DNA from: Serripes groenlandicus
Lineage: Eukaryota > Mollusca > Bivalvia > Cardiida > Cardiidae
Direction of reading: 5' to 3'
DNA length: 64,000 nucleotides
NCBI GenBank assembly: GCA_031761405.1
Contig: JASEVX010000012.1
Span: 25,298,170-25,362,169, forward strand
Both the position numbers and the translations under genes were made by a program. The stretch's first letter is position 1, and each line of letters begins with the position of its first letter. This document shows positions 56,121-64,000 of the stretch, piece by piece. Under the pieces are notes generated by a model. It did no database searches. It was given only the letters and a program-made list of their open reading frames with translations, and was not told the origin of the DNA.

Positions 56121-56565
56121 CAGGGACGTAGATAAGAGGGATATGCAACTCCAACTGTACACCTGTTTTCTGGTTAAAATATCACACATAGAAATAAAAT
56201 TGTCCAAATTTTCACATTTTGTAGCAAATAAAACGTTGAAGTCACATTTGGCACATAAACAAAACATACATATTCTGAAAGCTTATCCTTTTAACTAAAG
56301 TTAGTGATGCAATGAACAACTGGAATGTCTTTGTATTTTGAACAATGACTGGTTTAAAAGACACAGATATTGGGATTTCTGAATAGTATTATTTTTTTCC
56401 AAAAATTAATAGACTGACATGTGCAATAGAAGAATGTTTATCCAGAAAATACTTTTTTTATTTTCATATCTTGAATAGTTTTTGAGTCTTACTTGCTACA
56501 AATGTTGGCACGGGTGATATTGTAGTATATGATTTAGTCAATTATCCCTCTTATCTACGTCCCTG
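56121..56565. mobile_element. 445-bp hAT-like MITE with 23-bp perfect TIRs
   Basis: The first 20 bases, CAGGGACGTAGATAAGAGGG (then ATA), are the exact reverse complement of the last 23 bases (TATCCCTCTTATCTACGTCC then CTG). The heptamer GGTAAAC flanks both sides (56114-56120 and 56566-56572). The interior is AT-rich and non-coding. CAGGG ends suggest hAT or a related superfamily, although hAT duplications are normally 8 bp, so the assignment is tentative. It sits inside a unit of the 55-bp repeat. The left arm shows the empty site near 9880. Confidence 0.8.
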
Positions 56566-57440
56566 GGTAAACAAACAAGTACAAGCTGTAGGAAATGTGC
56601 CATGACCGTCGCGTATCTTGGGTAAACAAACAAGTACAAGCTGTAGGAAATGTGCCATGACTGTCGCGTATCTTGGGTAAACAAACAAGCACAAGCTTTA
56701 GGAAATGTGCCATGACTGTCGCGTATCTTCGGTAAACAAACAAGTACAAGCTGTAGGAAATGTGCCATGACTCTCGCGTATCTTAGGTAAACAAACTAGT
56801 ACAAGCTGTAGGAAATGTGCCATGACCGTCGCGTATCTTGGGTAAACAAACAAGTACAAGCTCTTGGAAATGTGCCATGACTGTCGCGTATCTTGGGTAA
56901 ACAAACAAGTACAAGCTCTTGGAAATGTGCCATGACTGTCGCCGCGTATCTTGGGTAAACAAACAAGTACAAGTTGTAGGAAATGTGCCATGACTGTCGC
57001 GTATCTTGGGTAAACAAACAAGTGTACAAGCTGTAGGAAATGTGCCACGACTGTCGCGTATCTTGGGTAAACAAACAAGTACAAGTTGTAGGAAATGTGC
57101 CATGACCGTCGCGTATCTTGGGTAAACAAACAAGTACAAGCTCTTGGAAATGTGCCATGACTGTCGCCGCGTATCTTGGGTAAACAAACAAGTACAAGTT
57201 GTAGGAAATGTGCCATGACTGTCGCGTATCTTGGGTAAACAAACTAGTACAAGTTGTAGGAAATGTGCCATGACCGTCGCGTATCTTGGGTAAACAAACA
57301 AGTACAAGCTGTAGGAAATGTGCAATGACCGTCGCGTATCTTGGGTAAACAAACAAGTACAAGCTCTAGGAAATGTGCCATGGCCGTCGCGTATCTTAGG
57401 TAAACAAACAAGTACAAGCTGTAGGAAATGTGCCTTGTAC
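56566..57440 (-). repeat. 55-bp SINE-derived minisatellite, second array, about 16 units
   Basis: The same unit as 43905-44670. Two units carry an extra CGC (GTCGCCGCGTATCTTGGG near 56939 and 57165), and they lie 228 bp apart within a repeated four-unit block, pointing to recent block amplification. ORFs of up to 261 codons on the - strand are repeat artefacts. Confidence 0.9.
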
Positions 57441-57735
57441 ATTGGCAGTCCACCATGACTCCCGCGACTGAGGATCGAACCAGGGACGCCCGATTTCAAA
57501 TTCCCCCATGGTAAGCCATCGGCAACGGGGGATTGATCACGTGACACGTTGATTAATAAAATAAACAATATAGTTGATATTGGCTATAAGTATTTAATAT
57601 TTAATGCTAGATAAAGATATGTTATGTTATCTTATGTTATGATAAATAATTCAGTCTTGCAGCTATTGATGTTGTTTTTTTAACTAGATATGTTTGTAAT
57701 AATATTTCGCTTTGCACTTATTATTATCACGACTT
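57441..57735 (-). mobile_element. SINE head plus flank, direct copy of 44671-44960
   Basis: CGCGACTGAGGATCGAACCA and GACGCCCGATTTCAAATTCC form the B-box side of the head on the - strand. The flank ACAATATAGTTGATATTGGC to TCGCTTTGCACTTATTATTA is nearly identical to 44803-44970. Confidence 0.7.
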
Positions 57736-58185
57736 GCGCATTTCTTTTTCTATTTTTTTCTTCTCTCTGAAACTTTTCATCTTAATCACAGACAAACTAT
57801 CTCGAAACAATAACAAAAACAACAACAAATAACCCAACGCCTCCACATCAAAGCTTTTGAAAACATGATGGCAACAGGATAACTTACTGGAGTTGAACAA
57901 TTTCTCCGTTCACTAGAATGTTTTCTGTCCTTTCTCTAAATATCGTCACATCTCTACGATCCAAATTTCATTTTTAATTCAACTTAAAATCGGTCTAAAT
58001 TCAAGAAATGTTTTTATTACACACGCGTTAAAACTCAAGAAAACTAAAGTACACTCGATATGATCTTTAACGATAAACCTGTGCTCGTCAATTATCCAAC
58101 AAATGAAAATTAATGCTTTGTTGAGAGACAAGAAACATCTGATTGCTGATCTGAATCAACATGAAATACAATTTCAATAAACAAA

Positions 58186-58355
58186 ATATGAGCCGTCCCG
58201 CGAGAAAACCAACATTTTGGTATCGACCCCGTTAAGCCGAAGCATGCCGCGCAGCCCGCTCAGACAAGTTTTCGCCTCCTGTGGATTTTCTGTTTCAGGA
58301 ATCATTACTCTATACCTCTATCCCCCTGAGACGGAATGTGTCGGCCCGGATCAGT
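58186..58355. mobile_element. MITE-A copy, right end lost
   Basis: It starts ATATGAGCCGTCCCGCGAGA and carries GTGGATTTTCTGTTTCAGGA and CTGAGACGGAATGTGTCGGC. It stops at GGATCAGTCC, where a SINE 3' end follows. Confidence 0.7.
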
Positions 58356-58465
58356 CCTGGAATACCGTATACAACGGCGTTAGACTACAATCAATTAAAC
58401 AATCAATTAAACCATCAATTAAACCATCAATTAAACCATCAATTAAACAATCAATTCCAATTGTG
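58356..58465 (+). mobile_element. SINE 3' remnant with expanded tail
   Basis: ACAACGGCGTTAGACTACAA is a worn ACGGCGTTAAACC block. It is followed by six units of an 11-bp tail, CAATTAAACCAT. The remainder of the SINE is missing. Confidence 0.5.
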
Positions 58466-58524
58466 TAATACTTTGACCTTTATGTCGGTTTTCGCAGAGC
58501 ACCGCTCACATGTATATTGAACTC

Positions 58525-58680
58525 GACCTCTTCCAACATACAAAAAAAATGCAGAAGACGACTTTAAAAACACGAAGGCAAAACTAGTCGACTTATTGAG
58601 AGAAAAATGTATAATTATTATATAAAGTTGAAAACATCATAGCAAATGGAGAAATGTTATCGACAATCGGTTGCTGAATA
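58525..58680. mobile_element. MITE-B left part, cut by a LINE
   Basis: CCTCTTCCAACATACAAAAA, GCAGAAGACGACTTTAAAAA and TAGCAAATGGAGAAATGTTA are recognisable, after which the LINE tail begins. The missing right half is not visible beyond 59705. Confidence 0.45.
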
Positions 58681-58684
58681 CAAT

Positions 58685-59705
58685 ACAATACAATACAATT
58701 TTACTTAAGTAATTAGGCCTCCGGCCCATAATACAACATATATATATGTATACAATTCAAATAATCTTATGTGATGTGTTCGCCTATATTGAACATATTG
58801 ACATATCGGTATATAATTTTTAACAATCATGATATGCACAGTTTTACCAATTTGCTTTACCAATTAAACTTTATATACACATGTATTTATTTAATGGATT
58901 TCAGAGAAGTTATTTAGTTACCTTTCTTGCTAATTTACCTGGTTACTTTTTTTCTTACTTGTGTTTTTATTGACTTATATGTTCAAGTAGTTTTGAAACG
59001 AAAATGGCTGTTTTTTTTATAACAGCATGATTCTCGGTATTGAGGAGAGAACTAAGGGTTTTCTATGCTAGGTGCAGCATTGTACCAACTGTATAGATAT
59101 TTTCATCTAGTATTAGCAAATTTGTCACATATAAAAAAGCATGATATTCATCTTCTAGTACTAGAGCGTCTTTTTGAATTAGACAATATATACAAATTCT
59201 ATCATCTCTGACAACATTAAAATGTCGCCCAATTTCAACATTCAGTTTATGATTAGAACATCTAAATCTTGCTAAAGAACGTTTAAAATAGAAAGAGATG
59301 TCTGTATATAAATATCGCTAAACAGTTAATAGGGTTTTAAAATTTGCATAAAAATCACACCTAGAAGACATATTAATATCCTCATGCCACTTTTGAGAAT
59401 AACAATCCTTGAGTCTTTGTTTAACTTGTACTATAAAGTGTGCAGGATTACCGACTTCTTGCGAGATCCATGCAAAACCGAAACCATACATGAATAAAAA
59501 ACCTCTAACTTTCGAAACCCAGTTAGTTCTACCGATATCATCCTGTGATTTCAGCATCTTATAACACTGTTTGGGATACCTAGTATTTTCCATTTGTAAT
59601 AATCTAAGCCAATATTTGATAAATGTAGTGTGATAATTTATTGCTATGGGGAATCTTCCACATTTTCGCAGACGTTTCAAAAGGCTTTTATTTGGGACAA
59701 CGCAA
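58685..59705 (-). mobile_element. 5'-truncated non-LTR retrotransposon (LINE) 3' end
   Basis: The - strand frame at 59690-59318 reads KRLRKCGRFPIAINYHTTF, IKYWLRLLQMENTRYPKQCY, FMYGFGFAWISQEVG and VKQRLKDCYSQKWHEDIN. Shifted frames downstream give LARFRCSNHKLNVEIGRHF and DDRICILCNS, then EYHAFL. This order (KYWL..LLQ, YGFG..WISQ, FRCS..H.LNIE.GRH, C..C) is the region after the reverse transcriptase in a family of invertebrate LINEs. The 3' end has TTATGGGCCGGAGGCCTAAT and a tail of ATTGT repeats. At least two frameshifts kill it. The RT domain itself is absent. Confidence 0.7.
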
Positions 59706-59715
59706 GATCAGCCTT

Positions 59716-59984
59716 TATATGAGCCGTCCCGCGAGAAAACCAACATTGTGGACTCTGCGAAAAGTATCGATCAAGATCAGCTTAATCATGCCACCAAGGT
59801 TAACCCGGTCAGACACTTTTCGCCTCCTGTGGATTTTCTGTTTCAGAAATCATTACTCTATACCTCTACACCCTAAGACGAAATGTGTCGGCCCGGATCA
59901 GCCTGCGCGGACTGCGCAAACTGATCTGAGTCGATCACATTACGCGGATGCCATAATGGTGGGTTTTTTTCGCGAGGTTATGCA
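59716..59984. mobile_element. MITE-A copy, near full length
   Basis: Starts ATATGAGCCGTCCCGCGAGA. The interior has GGTTAACCCGGTCAGACACT, GATTTTCTGTTTCAGAAATC and GGATCAGCCTGCGCGGACTG. The right end GGTTTTTTTCGCGAGGTTAT is slightly damaged. It directly follows the 5' break of the LINE. Confidence 0.7.
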
Positions 59985-60242
59985 ACGTTGCCATTCTAAC
60001 GGCTGAGTCTGTTCTGTGCGTGTCTTTATATCTACGGTGTAAACTTATTGGCGTTTTCAAGGGATTAGAATTGACGAAGTAGATTATTTCAGTCCTGCAA
60101 CACGTGCTATGACAACTGCTAGTATTTCCTTCGAAATATTGATGCTTCATTTATTTGCCGGAATCGTTATTGACTGCTTTATAAGCCAACATAAACACCA
60201 TCAATAAATATGTGTATGCTAGTTAAGTAATCCTAGATATGT

Positions 60243-61040
<798 letters not shown>

Positions 61041-61299
61041 AATTTATTTATTTATTGGGGGTTTAACGCCGTTTTGCAACAGTTTTTTAGTCATATCACG
61101 GCGGCCAGTTAACCTACTCATTTATATGACTGAAACATTGAAGAAAACGGCGTAAAAAAACCATCATTCTTATCCCTCTAAGTTTCTGTGACTGATACCA
61201 TCACCATTGTTTTATAATGTGTAAGTTTTTATGCCACCCTCGACCTATTTTTAAGTCAAGTGTATGAATGAGTTAGTTACAAGGACTTATAGTCCATTT

Positions 61300-61533
61300 A
61301 GCCGAGCCCCGGTAACTCAGTCGGTAGCGACGCGGGCTGTCAATCCAGGGGTTGTGAGATCGAATCCCAGCTCGGCCAACATTATTTCCTTTAACAGTCT
61401 ATATGGAAAAGCAGCCAGTTGCTTGGAAGGTATGTTGTGTGGTGTACTGGTGTGTGAACTGGTCGCCGTGATATGACTGAACAATTGTTAAAAACGGCGT
61501 TAAACCCCAATCAATCAATCAATCAATCAATCA
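61300..61533 (+). mobile_element. Best-preserved SINE of the window (tRNA head, V-SINE-like 3' block, ATCA tail)
   Basis: The head begins GCCGAGC and closes GCTCGGC, a perfect 7-bp acceptor-like pair. Inside are an A-box-like GGTAACTCAGTCGGTAGCG and a B-box-like GAGATCGAATCCC. The body runs GAAAAGCAGCCAGTTGCTTGG, GTGTACTGGTGTGTGAACTG, then the 3' block GCCGTGATATGACTGAACAA and AAAACGGCGTTAAACCCC, ending in six ATCA units. It is 234 bp. The head folds like a tRNA, but the D- and anticodon-arm pairing is imperfect and it is fused to SINE sequence, so I do not call a functional tRNA gene. Confidence 0.8.
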
Positions 61534-61544
61534 TTATAGTCCAT

Positions 61545-61715
61545 TTAGCCTGACACCAGTGATTCAATCTTAATGCTGAACCAAACGGTCCTTAGCGCCA
61601 AGGAGGGAAAGCCGTTAGAACCATTTTTTAAATTCATTGGTATGCCCGGCCAGGTCGAAGTCACGACCTCCCGCACCCGAGACGTACGCTCTACCACTCA
61701 ACATCCGAGGCCAAT
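61545..61715 (-). mobile_element. SINE head and body fragment
   Basis: On the - strand GTAGAGCGTACGTCTCGGGT and GCGGGAGGTCGTGACTTCGA form the head, followed by CATTAAGATTGAATCACTGG and GTGTCAGGCTAAATGGAC. The 3' block is missing. Confidence 0.55.
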
Positions 61716-62120
61716 GGTGTACCTGTCTTAATCGAGTATACACATAGGTGGGGTAGGGGGTCCGCCAGGCATATTACGTAGTGAAAATTTGAAATCCTAC
61801 AATGCACATGGTGAACTCAAATGGTCATATCGAAAAACACAAACCAGCTATAATATCCACATGCAGATTTATTTACATTTTGGTTATACCGAAAACACAA
61901 ACTAGCTATATCCACATGTATATACCGAAAACACAAACTAGCTATATCCACTTGCAGATTTATTTACATTTTATCGGACGAAATCAACGCTCACCACTCT
62001 CAGCCTTATCTTTTCCGACGGAACGTGCGAATTGGCGTACGTGTGTATGTTTGGGAACTCGTCTGGGGGCCGTCTCATAATTATGTTCCTACAAGCTAAT
62101 GGAGTGTTTATCCTACATAT
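61716..62120. other. Non-coding flank
   Basis: A mirror of 20080-20560 and 30500-30900. A 68-bp tandem duplication is visible (CCGAAAACACAAACTAGCTA near 61889 and 61924, with the TGCAGATTTATTTACATTTT phrase also repeated). The 92-codon open frame across it is not conserved in the other copies. Confidence 0.5.
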
Positions 62121-62121
62121 A

Positions 62122-62268
62122 CTTAACCCTTTCCCTCATACGGCAAGTATGTAGCAGTCGACTTTGAAAATGTCTAATTAAAAAAATGGAAAATCTCTAT
62201 AATTGTATGTTTAATTACTGAAAAAAAGTTGAAAACATTGTGGCAAAAGGAGAAATTGTTCGTTTTGA
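62122..62268. mobile_element. MITE-B left half
   Basis: TTAACCCTTTCCCTCATACG, GTAGCAGTCGACTTTGAAAA and GGCAAAAGGAGAAATTGTTC are present. The right half is replaced by unrelated DNA from about 62270. Confidence 0.6.
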
Positions 62269-62269
62269 T

Positions 62270-62640
62270 TATTAACGAAACCTTTCAGATATTCAAGTCA
62301 AATAATATCGGCATGTTCCATTTCTTAGTGTTTTCTCATATTGATCGCCGTTTATCTTTTTTAAAGATATTTCTTTTTTATAATAAGTGTTACATGTAAA
62401 CAAGCTATACTTTATATAAAGAGGATAACACTGTTGTGGGAACGGGAGAAATTGTTCTTGTTACCAACTCTACCACTCTCATATTTTGTTTTTAATCCGT
62501 CTATATATAATTAAAAACGTCAACACAATTTCGGGCTCTAAGACCTGACTGCATTTCTATGATTGACGTCAATATGAACGTGCTTGTCAGAATCCAGTGG
62601 CCTTGGAATGTTCAAATAACACCACTTTTCTATTTCCACC
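62270..62640. other. Downstream flank of the TRIM copy
   Basis: Its part from 62480 to 62620 mirrors 29740-29960. No gene is seen. It probably includes the 3' untranslated or downstream region of the TRIM gene. Confidence 0.45.
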
Positions 62641-62672
62641 CTTATTACTACACACAACAAGCGCGCTATTAT

Positions 62673-64000
62673 CTACTGAAATAGCAATACTATACGGCAT
62701 GTCCATGTCAGTGAGTTTGTGATTGCTGAGAATAATCCGTCAAACGAAATTTTTACAATGGAATTTGTACCACTGCTACACACGTAGAAACTCCTCGAAT
62801 TATCATTTACAACAACAACACCCCTCGGACATTTAATCATGTTATCGTCCTTTATCACAGTGGTAGTCTTGTACTTGGTGTCAACGACACGGATTTCGTC
62901 CATATCACGTAGTGTCACGACTAAACAGTCATCCATTTCTAGAGTACGAGCTCCACGTCGCATCAATGTCATAATTCACGTCAGGAAATTCCCCCGTAAT
63001 CTGTGATACATTGCCCTGACGTGTTACTTTACTGACTGGTATGTTAGTGTCATAACAACTTACAGCGTATGTATCCTTGTCAATCTCAGATATTGAATCG
63101 CATTTTAAATTACTAATCTGTGTCGACCTTTGATGAATTAAAACGTTCTGTCTATCGACAATGTAACTGTGTATTGACCCACCACTCGTAATGAGAATCT
63201 CATCTGTTGTTAGAACTGTCAGACTGAGTGGTTTAAAACGATAATTTGGAGGATGTAAGCTGCACTAAACTGTCGTCCATAATCATTACATTCGTCGTTC
63301 CGATGATCAACCATGATTATCCTACCATCAGAGAGAAAACCCAGACCTGAAATCGCGGGTTCCAGTTTTCCTTCTTCACTCTTCAAGTCTATACATTTCA
63401 GAGGTTTCAAATCCACAGTCTTCTTTAGGGCGTTTAATTCCTCCGAAATGATTTCCACCTTACCAAGGTCATCATTTGATTCACTGACATGTGTAAGGCT
63501 GTCGTCGACATCAAGCTTCATATGAACGACTTTAGCTTCAACTAAGAGTTCTTCTATTGAGGTCCTGTAAATCGTGCATTGTTGTTTCAGCTTTTCCATG
63601 ACAACGAACTTAGTTTCTAGAGAACCATTTTGTGTGACTGTATCAATCATGCTTATTGACCCTTCAAGGGCAGCTGATAATCGATTACTTTCATCGCGTA
63701 TTTTGTCGTTTACTGCCTTCACTGATTGCTTCTTATGTTGCATTTCATTTCTGATACCATTTTCAAACTTGTCCACTCGTTCTAAAACTTTTCCTCTGAT
63801 AATCGCAAGTCTGTCCTCTATTTTTGAAATGTCACTATCAAAGTTCTTTTCATTCTCCGTCATTATTGTACAAACTTGTTCTATATATCGTGTCATGTGC
63901 GCCATATCTCTCTTAACATCCTTGTCATTTACCTCTTTATTGACGTTGCGAATTTCAACATTATCACTACCGTTTGTGTGTTATAATGGCACATGTGGTG
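62673..64000 (-). pseudogene. TRIM-family gene, 3' part, at least two frameshifts; continues beyond the window
   Basis: The - strand encodes the end of a TRIM protein. From 63905 an open part of 228 codons reads MTENEKNFDSDISKIEDRL, a heptad-rich coiled coil (VLERVDKFENGIRNEMQHKK, RDESNRLSAALEGSISM), then YRTSIEELLVEAKVVHMKL and a C-terminal propeller-like start, GLGFLSDGRIIMVDHRNDEC. The frame is lost near 63270-63240, resumes as LSLTVLTTDEILITSGGSI and YIVDRQNVLIHQRSTQIS, and shifts again near 62970 to MDDCLVVTLRDMDEIRVVDT, PRGVVVVNDNSRSFYVCSS and a stop at 62673. Upstream of 63905 the frame EIRNVNKEVNDKDVKRD is open back to a stop near 63975. TRIM proteins are RING E3 ligases, often acting in innate immunity. 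RING and B-box lie outside the window; the noisy copy at 27640 shows them. It is either a pseudogene or carries assembly indels. Confidence 0.75.

Larger units (their letters stand above)
48840..58355 (-). repeat. Duplication block 2, right arm (partner 7486-19400)
   Basis: Mirror order to the left arm: 19.1-19.4 kb flank (48840-49090), 29-bp array, MITE-B cluster, SINE (52765), unique DNA, foldback element, unique DNA, SINE-derived array, unique DNA (57530-58180) and MITE-A (58186). Anchor sums go from 68220 down to 65740 across the block because of array-length differences and the missing 14060-15740 segment. Confidence 0.85.
61250..64000 (-). repeat. Duplication block 4, right arm (partner 27640-31500)
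   Basis: The order on the - strand is TRIM copy, 62480-62620 segment, MITE-B, the CCGTCTCATAATTATGTTCC stretch and SINE pieces. It continues past the window end. Confidence 0.75.

Noticed and set aside
56783..57568. 261-codon open frame on the - strand (and relatives at 43830-44586)
   Set aside because: It is the 55-bp repeat read through in successive phases. The peptide repeats itself in three registers and has no start context or domain.
61300..61378. tRNA gene
   Set aside because: The acceptor-like pairing is good, but the anticodon arm is poor, the sequence recurs fused to the same SINE body, and a retroposon tail follows.

Overview
This window is eukaryotic, AT-rich, repeat-dominated DNA, most likely from a bivalve mollusc. 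The evidence is many tRNA-headed SINEs whose 3' half resembles the V-SINE (RUDI-like) family described from molluscs, short palindromic MITEs at high density, long minisatellites, and remnants of a TRIM/RING-B-box gene of the kind that is greatly expanded in bivalves. The species cannot be told from the sequence. I see no intact, confidently functional host gene. The coding material is transposon remnants and broken TRIM copies.

Layout. 1-4.4 kb: SINE, MITE and a 161-bp tandem repeat. 4.4-19.4 kb: a 14-bp satellite, SINEs, palindromic MITEs, a foldback-like element and a 3.2-kb array of a 29-bp repeat. 19.5-25.1 kb: a CT microsatellite fused to a small TRIM fragment, SINEs and a 145-bp tandem repeat. 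25.3-33.4 kb: microsatellites, a heavily frameshifted TRIM copy on the + strand and a noisy second copy of the 19.8-21.8 kb segment, ending at a 200-N gap (33449-33648). 33.65-38 kb: a DDE-transposase-like gene remnant (+), a vertnin/OTU-like fragment (+), and an N-terminal transposase piece on the - strand carried in 633-bp tandem copies. 38-43.8 kb: gene-free AT-rich DNA with MITEs. 43.8-64 kb: mostly inverted copies of the left-hand segments, plus an LINE 3' fragment, a 445-bp hAT-like MITE and a second TRIM copy (-) that runs off the window end.

The dominant structure is a very large imperfect inverted duplication across the N gap. At least four blocks of the left half recur on the opposite strand of the right half: about 4.45-8.5 kb with 44.8-47.9 kb; 7.5-19.4 kb with 48.8-58.35 kb; 25.3-26 kb with 60.4-61.0 kb; 27.6-31.5 kb with 61.25-64 kb. 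Each block is inverted, yet the blocks keep the same left-to-right order, so one simple inversion does not explain the pattern. Because the two halves lie on different contigs joined by a fixed-size gap, and the left contig end looks error-rich, an unpurged haplotype or scaffolding artefact is a serious alternative to a real segmental duplication. Nothing here points to an operon-like or newly recognisable molecular system. The interest lies in repeat birth (a SINE interior turned into a minisatellite), foldback structures, transposon rearrangement and dated insertions between duplicated arms.
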